In this document: piece by piece, positions 24,200 to 31,811 of the stretch
Numbering within the stretch: position 1 is the first letter of the stretch
Layout: each line of letters begins with the position of its first letter
Assembly: GCA_027312225.1 (NCBI GenBank)
Contig: DAICXK010000001.1
Coordinates: forward strand, 1 to 44,436
Source of the DNA: Candidatus Saccharimonadota bacterium
Lineage (GTDB): Bacteria > Patescibacteriota > Saccharimonadia > Saccharimonadales > Saccharimonadaceae
DNA: 44,436 nt
Direction: 5' to 3'
Made by a program: the position numbers and the translations under genes
Notes under the pieces: model-generated
Told to the model about the DNA's origin: nothing
What the model saw: the letters and a program-made list of their open reading frames with translations, nothing else
Databases searched by the model: none

Positions 24200-24760
24200 T
24201 CACGCAATGGCGACACCGCGACCCGGCAGGAGGTCGGGGAGGCTAAACCTTGACGACAGCGGCTTCCGCTGGCGCTTGCGCCTTCGACCACTGGCCGAAC
24301 GATGAAGGTTCATGACCATCACCGTGCAGTATTCCTGGCAGGCGCCGACATCAGCGTGCAGGCAGCGTACGTTCGGATCGTACTGTAGCTGCCACCAGCG
24401 CTTGATCTGTCCATACTGCAACAGACCGATTGCGTAGGGCTGTTCCCGCAGGACTGTCGTCATGTCGCACAGCGTCATGCCGTCGCCCCAATCATGGATC
24501 GGGCGTCCGTCCACCCGCTGGGGCCATCCGGCCTCTAGGGCGGCGAACATGTCTCCGTCGTCATTCGCCCACACACGCTCCTTGTCCAGCCTGAACATCT
24601 GCTCAAATGCCAGTGACTGTTCGCCACCAGTGCTAAGCTTCACCTCCAGAACGCCGGGCGTCACAGCGGCATACGCCTCGTACGGGGCAGGCTTGACCGT
24701 CATCGAGCGGATGATGCTGCGTACCGCCCCTCGAACTAACCAACCTATCAGCAGGGACAT
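24200..24760 (-). CDS. GC-rich orphan protein (186 residues)
   Basis: A 186-residue protein with no recognised family. The N-terminus MSLLIGWLVRGAVRSIIRS is amphipathic and may touch the membrane. The middle (PGVLEVKLSTGGEQSLAFEQ, WANDDGDMFAALEAGWPQR) looks globular. Four cysteines fall between residues about 96 and 145, three of them in CLHADVGACQEYC, which could bind metal. The tail is very basic (SGRRRKRQRK). GGAG stands five bases from the ATG. It has its own promoter and terminator. Codon use is GC-rich like the 82-residue ORF at 20953 and unlike its neighbours. Confidence 0.65.
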   Translation of the reverse strand: MSLLIGWLVRGAVRSIIRSMTVKPAPYEAYAAVTPGVLEVKLSTGGEQSLAFEQMFRLDKERVWANDDGDMFAALEAGWPQRVDGRPIHDWGDGMTLCDMTTVLREQPYAIGLLQYGQIKRWWQLQYDPNVRCLHADVGACQEYCTVMVMNLHRSASGRRRKRQRKPLSSRFSLPDLLPGRGVAIA

Positions 24761-24798
24761 TTCGTCTCCACCTCTCTCTCAACCAACAGGACTTGTGT

Positions 24799-24827
24799 AT
24801 TATATACATTCAGATAGGAAGCCGCAA
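24799..24827 (-). promoter_or_regulatory. Promoter of the 186-residue GC-rich ORF
   Basis: On the minus strand TTGCGG (24822-24827), 17 bases and TATAAT (24799-24804), giving a leader of about 32 bases. Confidence 0.72.
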
Positions 24828-24871
24828 ATGAGCACTTTACGTCATGCTACACTAAGGAAAAGGAGATACCT

Positions 24872-25276
24872 ATGCCAACATTTCGCTACGCAAAATTAGT
24901 ACGTGATAACATACCAAGTTTTCACATTGAATCTGGCCACACGTTCACAGGGCGCACGCTGAAAGGTAAGGAGCTAGTGGATGCGCTTGTGACTAAGCTT
25001 CATGAAGAAGCTGACGAAGTCGACGGTGCACTAAACCCCGATGAATTGATCGAGGAGCTGGCGGACGTGCAACAGATTATTGATGATCTTTGCACCGTCA
25101 GTGGTATCAGAAAAGAAGATATGACTACCGTCATGGCCAAAAAAGCCGCGCGAAAAGGTGGGTTCTTGCAAGGCAAATATATCGAGACGGTCACGATGCC
25201 AACCGAGGACGATAAATGGGTCGCCTACTGTCGAAACACGCCTGACAAATATCCGGAAATCAAGGAAGTCGTATGA
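24872..25276 (+). CDS. MazG-like / phosphoribosyl-ATP pyrophosphohydrolase-like protein
   Basis: A 134-residue all-alpha NTP pyrophosphohydrolase. It starts with YAKLVRDNIPSF, the mark of a MazG-like subgroup often labelled phosphoribosyl-ATP pyrophosphohydrolase. The metal-binding motif KLHEEADEV (ExxE) is followed by ELIEELADVQQIIDDL (ExxD). No his genes are nearby, so nucleotide-pool cleaning is likelier than histidine synthesis. AAGGAG precedes the ATG, and an extended -10 (TGCTACACT, TACACT at 24848-24853) is upstream. Its stop overlaps the next start as ATGA. Confidence 0.8.
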   Translation: MPTFRYAKLVRDNIPSFHIESGHTFTGRTLKGKELVDALVTKLHEEADEVDGALNPDELIEELADVQQIIDDLCTVSGIRKEDMTTVMAKKAARKGGFLQGKYIETVTMPTEDDKWVAYCRNTPDKYPEIKEVV

Positions 25277-25821
25277 AGCCTGTTTTTATAACCGGTAATG
25301 CCGACAAGGCTACGTACCTGGCCCAGCATCTTGGCGTTCACCTGGAACACCAAAAGGTTGATCTCGACGAAATCCAGTCAACCAGCCTGGAAGAAATTGT
25401 CGAACATAAGGTACGTCAGGCGTATGACCTCATCGGAAAACCCGTGCTGGTCGAGGATGTGGCCCTGGGATTTGACGCGCTGAATGGCCTGCCTGGACCA
25501 TTTATTAAGTTCTTTGTAGATGCGCCTGACGGACTGGAAAAGCTATGCCGTACACTAGATACGCTCAAAAACCGAAGGGCCAGTGCCGCTTGCGTCTACG
25601 GGTACTACGATGGTACGCGCCTTGAGTTGTTTCGTGGCGGCCTCGATGGCGAGATTGCCGATTCACCACGCGGCGATGGTGGCTTTGGCTGGGACAAGAT
25701 ATTTTGTCCTGATGGATATAATGGCCGGACTCGGGCTGAACTTCACCCAGATGAAGACCGGGCAACATACGCCACTATCAAGCCATACGCTGCCTTGAGA
25801 GAATTCCTCTCGACGCTATAA
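25273..25821 (+). CDS. HAM1/RdgB-type non-canonical purine NTP pyrophosphatase
   Basis: A 182-residue protein. The N-terminal ITGNADKATYLAQHLG corresponds to the (S/T)xNxxK substrate loop. LVEDVALGFDALNGLPGPFI is the family's central D-x2-L-xx-GLPG signature, and GDGGFGWDKIFCPDGY near residue 137 is the FGYDP-like loop with Trp-Asp-Lys instead of Tyr-Asp-Pro. It removes dITP/XTP from the nucleotide pool. It is coupled by ATGA to the MazG-like gene, so the two form a house-cleaning pair. Confidence 0.85.
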   Translation: MKPVFITGNADKATYLAQHLGVHLEHQKVDLDEIQSTSLEEIVEHKVRQAYDLIGKPVLVEDVALGFDALNGLPGPFIKFFVDAPDGLEKLCRTLDTLKNRRASAACVYGYYDGTRLELFRGGLDGEIADSPRGDGGFGWDKIFCPDGYNGRTRAELHPDEDRATYATIKPYAALREFLSTL

Positions 25822-25823
25822 AT

Positions 25824-25858
25824 AAAATACGGCCGCGATACAATCACGGCCGTATTTT
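25824..25858. terminator. Bidirectional terminator between convergent genes
   Basis: The stem AAAATACGGCCG/CGGCCGTATTTT with an eleven-base loop. It ends the HAM1 transcript (plus) and the GlsB transcript (minus). Confidence 0.88.
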
Positions 25859-25876
25859 TGATAGGCGTAATCCAGC

Positions 25877-26131
25877 CTAGTCTTTTTTACCCGTTACCAA
25901 ACGGATGATCCAGATTAAGATGACGGCGCCAACGACAGCGACAAGCAAGCTCCATACCCAGCTGGCATCACCAAAGCCGTCTGCCCCAAACGTTTCAAAC
26001 AGCCACCCACCGAGGAGCGCGCCGAGGATACCAACAATAATATTCTTTATCAATCCGCCCTCCTCTTTCATGATTGCCTTGGCAATCAGGCCGGCGAGAC
26101 CTCCGATTACGATCCATCCCAACCAAGTCAC
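25877..26131 (-). CDS. GlsB/YeaQ/YmgE-family membrane protein
   Basis: An 84-residue protein with three hydrophobic segments and the Gly-rich GWIVIGGLAGLIAKAIM and GILGALLGGWLFE of the transglycosylase-associated (GlsB) family. These small membrane proteins are stress-linked; their biochemistry is unknown. The GTG start at 26131 follows AAAGGAGGTG, an almost ideal Shine-Dalgarno site. The extended -10 TGCTATAAT (TATAAT at 26162-26167) lies upstream. Confidence 0.88.
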   Translation of the reverse strand: MTWLGWIVIGGLAGLIAKAIMKEEGGLIKNIIVGILGALLGGWLFETFGADGFGDASWVWSLLVAVVGAVILIWIIRLVTGKKD

Positions 26132-26161
26132 AATGCACCTCCTTTATTATTTGACAGGTCT

Positions 26162-26170
26162 ATTATAGCA
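26162..26170 (-). promoter_or_regulatory. Extended -10 promoter of the GlsB-like gene
   Basis: TGCTATAAT on the minus strand, about 24 bases before the predicted leader's AAAGGAGG. Confidence 0.6.
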
Positions 26171-26216
26171 CAAGTATTGTTTTCAATTTTAAGGTTATGT
26201 TGTAGACTAAAAGCAT

Positions 26217-26861
26217 ATGCATATTAGAATAGCTAATAGAAGTACGCATGGCTTTACTATCGTGGAGCTCCTTGTTGTTATCATAGTCATTGGAATCTTG
26301 GCTGCGATTACGATTGTCAGCTACAACGGTATCCAGCAACGAGCATACAACACAAAAACCATTGCACTCGTAAACCAATGGACAAAGACAATACGCTTAT
26401 ACCAGGTAAGCTCAGGAAGCTTGCCAGAAGATTGGACGTGTCTCGGAGTGTCTGCTAGCGAATTTGAAGCAATACCCAGTGAGCAAATTGGTGTTGGACA
26501 ATGCGAGCGTAACATTATCGTCATCAATCCTTCCCCAGACTGGACATCAGAGCTAAAGACAGTTCCAACCGTAGGATCGGAACAGCCAACGAGTATGCTT
26601 CTTGCTCAGGAGGCCACCCCATCGCCCGGCCTACTACCTATGCAGCGTGCTGGCACAAATGGCTATATCAGGGGCATCGTATATGCCGTAATTTTTGACC
26701 CTGCCCAAGCGCCAAATTCTCAACCAGGAGCCTACATTTTTTATGCTCTCAAGAATCAAGACTGTCCACCCACCAAAGATTATCGAATTATCGATAATCT
26801 TTCGGTATGCGCCGAGAAACTAACGACAGATAACTACGCCCAAGAGATATTTCAACCGTAA
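26217..26861 (+). CDS. Type IV pilin-like protein
   Basis: A 214-residue protein with a class III prepilin leader. The short basic N-terminus MHIRIANRSTHG is followed by FTIVELLVVIIVIGILAAIT, with cleavage expected between Gly and Phe, Glu at mature position 5, and a hydrophobic alpha1 helix. The globular part has two cysteine pairs (CLGV...QCERN, CPPT...VCAEK), likely disulfides. Type IV pilins build thin fibres for adhesion or DNA uptake. No pilus assembly genes (pilB/C/D/M) are in the window, so it would rely on a remote machine. TAGACT (26203-26208) ends eight bases before the ATG, suggesting a leaderless start. Confidence 0.85.
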   Translation: MHIRIANRSTHGFTIVELLVVIIVIGILAAITIVSYNGIQQRAYNTKTIALVNQWTKTIRLYQVSSGSLPEDWTCLGVSASEFEAIPSEQIGVGQCERNIIVINPSPDWTSELKTVPTVGSEQPTSMLLAQEATPSPGLLPMQRAGTNGYIRGIVYAVIFDPAQAPNSQPGAYIFYALKNQDCPPTKDYRIIDNLSVCAEKLTTDNYAQEIFQP

Positions 26862-26920
26862 TTAGTTATCTCACAGTTTACGACGCAAGTTCGAGCTCTC
26901 GCTCGGCAAGTTGCTTGAGG

Positions 26921-26929
26921 TGGTATGAT
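26921..26929 (+). promoter_or_regulatory. Extended -10 promoter of the Nudix gene
   Basis: TGGTATGAT, with TATGAT at 26924-26929 and the ATG starting at 26936, six bases later. A leaderless mRNA is predicted. Confidence 0.65.
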
Positions 26930-26935
26930 AGTTCT

Positions 26936-27385
26936 ATGAGAACTATTCATAGGGATATTGTGGGCGGTTTTATCTTCTCAAAAGACGGCAAGCTGCTACT
27001 CGGTAAAAATCGCGAGGGCGGCGTTTACGAAGGTTCCTACGTTGTGCCAGGCGGTGGTGTTGATGACGGCGAGACAAGAGAGGCCGCCCTCCGTCGTGAG
27101 ATGCAAGAGGAAACAGGCATTGATATCGACCAGGCGGTTGTTACCGCGTTTAATCAGTCTTCGGGGGAACATGAAAAAACGCTCCGCGATACTGGCGAGC
27201 GTGTGTTCGTAAAAATGAATTTCTATGATTACCGCATTGATATCAATCAGGATGCTGCCGACATCCAGTTATCTACCGAGGACGACTGGCACCAGCCCCG
27301 CTGGTTCAGTATTGACGAACTAAAGGATGCGAACCTGAGTACCGCAACGCGTAATACCCTCGTCATGACACAGATCCTAAATTAA
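26936..27385 (+). CDS. Nudix hydrolase
   Basis: A 149-residue protein. The Nudix box runs from GGGVDDGETREAALRREMQE into ETGID (pattern Gx5Ex7REUxEExGU). The N-terminal HRDIVGGFIFSKDGKLLLGK and the loop YVVPGGG resemble GDP-mannose mannosyl hydrolase (NudD/Gmm) type members. The start at 26936 fits both the promoter spacing and the fold; the longer frame from 26915 would begin inside the promoter. It hydrolyses a nucleoside diphosphate-linked substrate, which the sequence does not define. Confidence 0.88.
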   Translation: MRTIHRDIVGGFIFSKDGKLLLGKNREGGVYEGSYVVPGGGVDDGETREAALRREMQEETGIDIDQAVVTAFNQSSGEHEKTLRDTGERVFVKMNFYDYRIDINQDAADIQLSTEDDWHQPRWFSIDELKDANLSTATRNTLVMTQILN

Positions 27386-27562
27386 AAAATCCCCTTTCTG
27401 GGGTAGGGCACCCTCGGAACAGATAGTCCTGTCCGGGAGCGGCGGGGTGAACTCAGGCAGACGTACCCGAGGCGACAGCGCACTCCGGACGCCACAATCG
27501 ACGAGGTCAGGGCCTCTATCGATCAGGTGCGCCCGGAGTGCACCGTAGTAAACCATCTTCAT
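27377..27562 (-). CDS. Possible GC-rich small ORF between two terminators
   Basis: A 61-codon frame from the ATG at 27560-27562. GGGGAGG lies nine bases upstream, but inside the 3' arm of the rpsH terminator, and no separate promoter is seen, so translation would need read-through. The codons are GC-rich like the orphan ORFs at 20953 and 24200. The last codons run into a second terminator and overlap the Nudix stop. The opposite strand also has an open, coding-like frame with TIDEVRASIDQVRPECTVV but no start codon. The DNA can fold into nested stems: GCACTCCGG (27480-27488) with CCGGAGTGC (27533-27541), and inside it ATCGA/TCGAT and GAGG/CCTC. Small protein, gene remnant or RNA cannot be decided here. 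Confidence 0.3.
   Translation of the reverse strand: MKMVYYGALRAHLIDRGPDLVDCGVRSALSPRVRLPEFTPPLPDRTICSEGALPQKGDFLI
27384..27403 (-). terminator. Minus-strand terminator downstream of the GC-rich segment
   Basis: A CCCC/GGGG stem with a five-base loop, followed by ATTTTTT on the minus strand. It overlaps the Nudix stop codon. Confidence 0.55.
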
Positions 27563-27565
27563 GCA

Positions 27566-27597
27566 AAAATGCCTCCCCATTTCTGGAGAGGCATTTT
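27566..27597. terminator. Bidirectional terminator after rpsH
   Basis: The stem AAAATGCCTC/GAGGCATTTT with a twelve-base loop. It ends the rplC-to-rpsH transcript. Confidence 0.85.
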
Positions 27598-27621
27598 ATT
27601 TATGCGTATAGTGCCGTAGCT

Positions 27622-28023
27622 CTAGTACACCTTTAGCAGCACTTCACCACCAAGACGAGCCTTCACAGCCTCTTGGCCAGTAATCACACCCTTCGATGTC
27701 GAGATAAGCACGAGACCGCGCCCGCTCTTCACGCGTGGGATGTCGTTTGCACCAACGTAGACACGGCGGCCAGGCTTTGACACGCGAGTGATCTCATTGA
27801 TAGCACTGTTCTCGCCTGGTTTGTTGATCGTGACGACCAACGTATCACGCGGAGAACCTGCCTCTACCTTGACATCTGCAAGATAGTTGTTTTTCTTTAG
27901 TTGTTCTGCAACAACCTTCTTCAGCTTGCTACTTGGGACACGAACTTCGTGTTTGCCAACCGCTGCCGCGTTACGAATACGGGTCAGAAGGTCGGCGATT
28001 GGGTCAGTTGATTGTAGTGACAT
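27622..28023 (-). CDS. rpsH: 30S ribosomal protein S8
   Basis: A 133-residue uS8 beginning MSLQSTDPIADLLTRIRNA, with the C-terminal GLVLISTSKGVITGQEAVKA. S8 binds 16S helix 21 and in many bacteria represses the spc operon. Here it is the last gene of the rplC transcript; rplF, which usually follows at once, is 4.3 kb away. Confidence 0.97.
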   Translation of the reverse strand: MSLQSTDPIADLLTRIRNAAAVGKHEVRVPSSKLKKVVAEQLKKNNYLADVKVEAGSPRDTLVVTINKPGENSAINEITRVSKPGRRVYVGANDIPRVKSGRGLVLISTSKGVITGQEAVKARLGGEVLLKVY

Positions 28024-28041
28024 ATATCTTTCCTTTCCTTC

Positions 28042-28311
28042 TTACCAACTACTCTTTGTAACGCCAGGGATTTCACCTTTTGATGCTTTTTCACGGAAGT
28101 TAATGCGGTTAAGACCGAACTTGCGCATGTAGCCACGTGGACGACCGGATAGCACATCGCGGTTCTTCCAGCGGGTTGGTGACGAGTTGCGCGGAAGCTT
28201 CTGCAGGCCGTCCTGATCACCAAGCTCTTTTAGCTCAGCACGCTTGGCTGCATATTTCTGGATCATTTTCTTACGCTTTTCGTCGCGTGCGATCATAGAT
28301 TTCTTCGCCAT
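28042..28311 (-). CDS. rpsN: 30S ribosomal protein S14, zinc-free form
   Basis: An 89-residue uS14 of the long C- type, beginning [20 protein letters not shown] and ending with CPR-typical [20 protein letters not shown]. There is no CxxC pair. The ATG at 28311 overlaps the end of rplE by spacing only (TAATATG) and gives the family start; the longer frame from 28347 lies in rplE. Confidence 0.95.
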   Translation of the reverse strand: MAKKSMIARDEKRKKMIQKYAAKRAELKELGDQDGLQKLPRNSSPTRWKNRDVLSGRPRGYMRKFGLNRINFREKASKGEIPGVTKSSW

Positions 28312-28312
28312 A

Positions 28313-28888
28313 TTATCGGCCTCCCTTCTTTTCAAACGGAACACCAAACTTCTCTAGCAATGCGCGAGAGTTCGCCTCTGACCCGTTCTTAACTGCGATC
28401 GTGACTTGTAGCCCATGAACCACCTGAGTTTCCTCAAATGTTAGCTCTGGGAAGATTGACTGATCAGTAATACCAAGGTTGTAATTACCGCCCTTGTCAA
28501 ACTTCACACCGACACCGTGAAAGTCACGGACACGTGGAAGACTCACATTTACCAGGCGATCCAAGAACTCGTACATACGAGCACCACGCAGTGTTACCAT
28601 AACACCAACTGGGGCACCCATGCCTGCGCGAATCTTAAATCCAGCGATTGATTTCTTTGCAAGCTTTTCGACTGGCGCCTGACCAGTGATCTTGATAAGC
28701 GTGTTCTTCACAACTTCAAGATGACGCTTGTCTTCTTTGCTCTTACCTGTTCCTACGCTTACTACAATTTTCTCGAGTTTTGGTACTTGATTGATATTCT
28801 CAAGCCCTAGTTCGGCTTGCAGTTCCTTGGCATACGTATCACCGTACAAGGCTTTCAAGCGAGGAGCAGTATTGACAGCTTTTGCCAT
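28313..28888 (-). CDS. rplE: 50S ribosomal protein L5
   Basis: A 191-residue uL5 with [40 protein letters not shown] and [18 protein letters not shown]. It binds 5S rRNA. It is one base after rplX. Confidence 0.97.
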   Translation of the reverse strand: MAKAVNTAPRLKALYGDTYAKELQAELGLENINQVPKLEKIVVSVGTGKSKEDKRHLEVVKNTLIKITGQAPVEKLAKKSIAGFKIRAGMGAPVGVMVTLRGARMYEFLDRLVNVSLPRVRDFHGVGVKFDKGGNYNLGITDQSIFPELTFEETQVVHGLQVTIAVKNGSEANSRALLEKFGVPFEKKGGR

Positions 28889-28889
28889 A

Positions 28890-29210
28890 TTACTTGATCT
28901 CCTTATTCTTTAATGCGCGGGCTACGCGCGTTTTAACACCGTCTGCGTTTGGTACAAGACCAACACGGCTTGTCTGGCCAGTCTTCTCGTCAACCACAAG
29001 GGCAACCTTGCTAATGTCAATCGCGACGTGGATGTCTTTTTTACCGCCACGTGGGTTGAGCTGGCTCGGCTTGACGTGTCGGTGACCAACACCAACACCC
29101 TCGACAAGTACTGTACCCTCCTTGGCGTTAACTTTTACAACCTTACCGGTCGTGCCCTTCTTGGCACCGGCAATAATCTTTACCAAATCATCTTTGCGAA
29201 TACGTGGCAT
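28890..29210 (-). CDS. rplX: 50S ribosomal protein L24
   Basis: A 106-residue uL24 with the KOW motif RKDDLVKIIAGAKKGTTGKV, then VEGVGVGHRHVKPSQLNPRG. An assembly-initiating large-subunit protein. It is one base after rplN. Confidence 0.96.
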   Translation of the reverse strand: MPRIRKDDLVKIIAGAKKGTTGKVVKVNAKEGTVLVEGVGVGHRHVKPSQLNPRGGKKDIHVAIDISKVALVVDEKTGQTSRVGLVPNADGVKTRVARALKNKEIK

Positions 29211-29211
29211 A

Positions 29212-29580
29212 TTAGAGTACCTCCGGAGCTAGGCTGATAATCTTGGCATACCCAAGGTCGCGCAGTTCGCGGGGAACTGGACCGAACACACGGGTTGCCT
29301 TTGGTGTCTTGTCATCATTGATGATAACGCAAGCGTTGTCATCGAAGGCAATCGTGCTGCCGTCTTTTCGCTTGATCTGATCACGCGTACGGACAACCAC
29401 CGCCTTCTGAACTGACTTCTTCTTTACGTTTCCTGTTGGGGACGCTTGCTTCACCGAAACGACAACAATGTCGCCAACACGCGCATAACGACGTCCTGTA
29501 CCACCGAGTACTCGGATGATCAGGGCTTCTTTTGCGCCGCTGTTGTCGGTTACTTTCATGCGAGATTCTTGCTGTAACAT
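29212..29580 (-). CDS. rplN: 50S ribosomal protein L14
   Basis: A 122-residue uL14 beginning [20 protein letters not shown], with [25 protein letters not shown] and [20 protein letters not shown]. It lies at the subunit interface. It is one base after rpsQ. Confidence 0.97.
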   Translation of the reverse strand: MLQQESRMKVTDNSGAKEALIIRVLGGTGRRYARVGDIVVVSVKQASPTGNVKKKSVQKAVVVRTRDQIKRKDGSTIAFDDNACVIINDDKTPKATRVFGPVPRELRDLGYAKIISLAPEVL

Positions 29581-29581
29581 A

Positions 29582-29860
29582 TTACACCTCTACCTCGTCT
29601 TGCTTTAGCTCAACTGAACCACGCGCCTTCTCAACAACCGAAGTTAGCGTGAAGCTCTTCGTCTTTGAGATAGGACGTGTTTCAGTAATCACCACTTTGT
29701 CGCCTTCACCTGCCTCGTTGTTCGCATCATGAGCCTGGTACTTACGGTTCACAGTATACTGTTTGCCATAAATAGGGTGAGTCTCACGACTAGTAACAGT
29801 GACGGTGATGGTTTTATCGCGCTTCGAAGAAGTCACGATACCGGTCAATGTCTTGGCCAT
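29582..29860 (-). CDS. rpsQ: 30S ribosomal protein S17
   Basis: A 92-residue uS17 OB-fold with [28 protein letters not shown] and [18 protein letters not shown]. It is one base after rpmC. Confidence 0.96.
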   Translation of the reverse strand: MAKTLTGIVTSSKRDKTITVTVTSRETHPIYGKQYTVNRKYQAHDANNEAGEGDKVVITETRPISKTKSFTLTSVVEKARGSVELKQDEVEV

Positions 29861-29861
29861 A

Positions 29862-30083
29862 TTATTTACTCTCCTTTTCTTGTGCCAGCTCGGCTGCGCG
29901 AATTGCAGTCGAAATACGGGCGATTTCTTTACGAGTCTTGGTGATAACCCGTGGGTTCACCAACTCACCCGCTGCGTTTGAACGTTTTGCTTCCAAAAGG
30001 TCAGTTTGCTTTTCAGCAAGCGTGGCACGGAGTTCATCAAGAGTTGGTGCTGGGGCAGCTTTCTTTACAGTCTTATCAGCCAT
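29862..30083 (-). CDS. rpmC: 50S ribosomal protein L29
   Basis: A 73-residue uL29 with TLDELRATLAEKQTDLLEAK, GELVNPRVITKTRKEIARI. An N-terminal extension (ADKTVKKAAPAP) and a charged tail make it longer than the usual 60-66 residues. It is two bases after rplP. Confidence 0.93.
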   Translation of the reverse strand: MADKTVKKAAPAPTLDELRATLAEKQTDLLEAKRSNAAGELVNPRVITKTRKEIARISTAIRAAELAQEKESK

Positions 30084-30085
30084 AA

Positions 30086-30499
30086 TTATGCATCCTCTCT
30101 AACAATGAACTTTGTCTTTACCGGCAGCTTGTGAGCCGCAAGACGCATCGCCTCGCGCGCTACTTCCTCTGGTACACCCTTCATCTCAAACAAGACAGTC
30201 CCAGCCTTTACTTTTGCAGCAAAGAACTCTGGCTGACCCTTGCCGCCGCCCATCTTGAGACCAAGTGGCTTGCGGGTTCGAGGAGTCTGAGGAAAGATGC
30301 GGATCCAAATCTTACCACCACGCTTGATATAGCGAGTCATTGCTTGACGAGCTGACTCGATCTGGCGTGAGGTAATGTCGTTGTTTTCTTGTGATTGCAG
30401 AGCGAAATCTCCAAAGGCAATGTAATTACCGCGCGTTGCCACGCCGTCGTTCTTGCCTTTACGAACCTTTCGATACTTAGTTTTCTTTGGTAACAACAT
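30086..30499 (-). CDS. rplP: 50S ribosomal protein L16
   Basis: A 137-residue uL16 beginning [15 protein letters not shown], with [30 protein letters not shown] and [20 protein letters not shown]. It sits near the A site and peptidyl transferase centre. It follows rpsC after five bases. Confidence 0.97.
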   Translation of the reverse strand: MLLPKKTKYRKVRKGKNDGVATRGNYIAFGDFALQSQENNDITSRQIESARQAMTRYIKRGGKIWIRIFPQTPRTRKPLGLKMGGGKGQPEFFAAKVKAGTVLFEMKGVPEEVAREAMRLAAHKLPVKTKFIVREDA

Positions 30500-30504
30500 A
30501 TCGA

Positions 30505-31137
30505 TTAGCTCCTTTCACCCTTATAGATCCATACTTTTACACCGATGATACCGACACCAGGTGCGTTTGCGCGTGCAGCGTGAAAATCAATATCAGCGCG
30601 AAGTGTATGAAGCGGCACAGAACCTTCAATAAGCTTTTCGCGGCGAGCCATCTCGGCGTTGTTGAGACGGCCGGCGACCTGAATACGGATACCCTTGGCA
30701 CCAGCATTCATGGTATTTTGTGCTGCCATCTTCATAGCGCGGCGGAAGTTGCCACGGCGCTCGAGCTGGCGAGCGATGTTTTCGGCAACCAGCTTGGCGC
30801 TCAGTTCTGGACGCTTGATTTCTTCAATATTAATGCGAACTGGAAGTGTTGCAATCTTTTCGATCTGACCCTTCAGTTCAGTCACGCCTGCTCCGCCACG
30901 ACCAATCACCACACCAGCCTTAGCCGTATGAATGGTAACAGTGACAAGATTTGCAGAACGCTCGATCTCGATAAGACCGATAGTTGGGCGAGCCTCGAAT
31001 CGCTTTTCGATCAGCTCGCGGATCTTGATATCCTCGGCAAGCCACGTGGCAAAGTCCTTCTTGCCAGCAAACCAGCGTGAATTCCAGTTTTTGTGAACTT
31101 GCAGACGGAAGCTAATTGGGTTTACTTTCTGGCCCAT
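30505..31137 (-). CDS. rpsC: 30S ribosomal protein S3
   Basis: A 210-residue uS3 beginning [20 protein letters not shown], with the KH domain [18 protein letters not shown] and the C-terminal domain [20 protein letters not shown]. It is part of the mRNA entry helicase. It abuts rplV directly. Confidence 0.97.
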   Translation of the reverse strand: MGQKVNPISFRLQVHKNWNSRWFAGKKDFATWLAEDIKIRELIEKRFEARPTIGLIEIERSANLVTVTIHTAKAGVVIGRGGAGVTELKGQIEKIATLPVRINIEEIKRPELSAKLVAENIARQLERRGNFRRAMKMAAQNTMNAGAKGIRIQVAGRLNNAEMARREKLIEGSVPLHTLRADIDFHAARANAPGVGIIGVKVWIYKGERS

Positions 31138-31548
31138 TTATTTGCTCTCCTTCTTTTCAGCCTTCTCAGCTGGTTTTGCTGCTGGCTTTTTCTTAGGTTT
31201 CTCGGTACCTGTCACTTCCACTAAGATGTTTGACGTCTTCTTCTGGAATGGCAGTGCCATACCGCGCATGTGCGGCTTGAAACGCTTTAGGCGGTTGCCG
31301 ACTGTCACTGACATGGTTGAGATCACCAGTGTCTTGCCATCAAGGCCGTGATTGTTAGTGGCGTTCGCCTTTGCGCTTTCGATAGCTTTCTTGATAGGTT
31401 GCGCGCTACGGCGTGGAACGTGCTCGAGAATGACAAGTGCATCAGCAACGGTACGATTGCGTACGAGGCTTGCAACGATACTTACCTTACGTGGAGCAAG
31501 ATCTACACCTTTAATGTATGCGCGAACTTTCTGTGGAGTAGCTGCCAT
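31138..31548 (-). CDS. rplV: 50S ribosomal protein L22
   Basis: A 136-residue uL22 with RKVSIVASLVRNRTVADALV, the extended loop FKPHMRGMALPFQKKTSN and a Lys/Ala/Glu tail. The loop lines the exit tunnel. The start overlaps the rpsS stop as TAATG. Confidence 0.96.
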   Translation of the reverse strand: MAATPQKVRAYIKGVDLAPRKVSIVASLVRNRTVADALVILEHVPRRSAQPIKKAIESAKANATNNHGLDGKTLVISTMSVTVGNRLKRFKPHMRGMALPFQKKTSNILVEVTGTEKPKKKPAAKPAEKAEKKESK

Positions 31549-31808
31549 TACTTCTTACCTCCGTGCTTGCGGAACTTACGGGTTGGGCTAAACTCACCGA
31601 GCTTATGTCCAACCATGTTTTCCGAAATCAACACTGGTACGTGCACACGACCGTTGTGAACAGCGATCGTTCGGCCTACCATCTCTGGGGTGATCGTGCT
31701 AGCACGGGCCCAGGTCTTGATGATTGTGCGGTCTTCGAGACCAAGCGCCGCCACTTTCTTAGCGAGCTTAGCGTCGATGAATGGGCCTTTTTTGAGTGAT
31801 CGACTCAT
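31548..31808 (-). CDS. rpsS: 30S ribosomal protein S19
   Basis: An 86-residue uS19 with [39 protein letters not shown] and [16 protein letters not shown]. It follows rplB after three bases. Confidence 0.97.
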   Translation of the reverse strand: MSRSLKKGPFIDAKLAKKVAALGLEDRTIIKTWARASTITPEMVGRTIAVHNGRVHVPVLISENMVGHKLGEFSPTRKFRKHGGKK

Positions 31809-31811
31809 AGA

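Noticed and set aside
24462-24899. 145-codon plus-strand ORF opposite the GC-rich cassette
   Set aside because: It is antisense to the 24200-24760 gene, crosses both a promoter and the start of the MazG-like gene, and has no ribosome site.
24872-25276. Histidine biosynthesis hisE
   Set aside because: The YAKLVRDNIP start belongs to a MazG-like subgroup and no other his gene is in the window; coupling to HAM1 favours nucleotide clean-up.
27404-27560. SRP RNA or 6S RNA in the GC-rich segment after rpsH
   Set aside because: The conserved SRP tetraloop region (AGGTC...GGAAGCAGC type) is absent on both strands and no 6S-like central bubble with closing ends could be drawn; the segment is reported only as unexplained.
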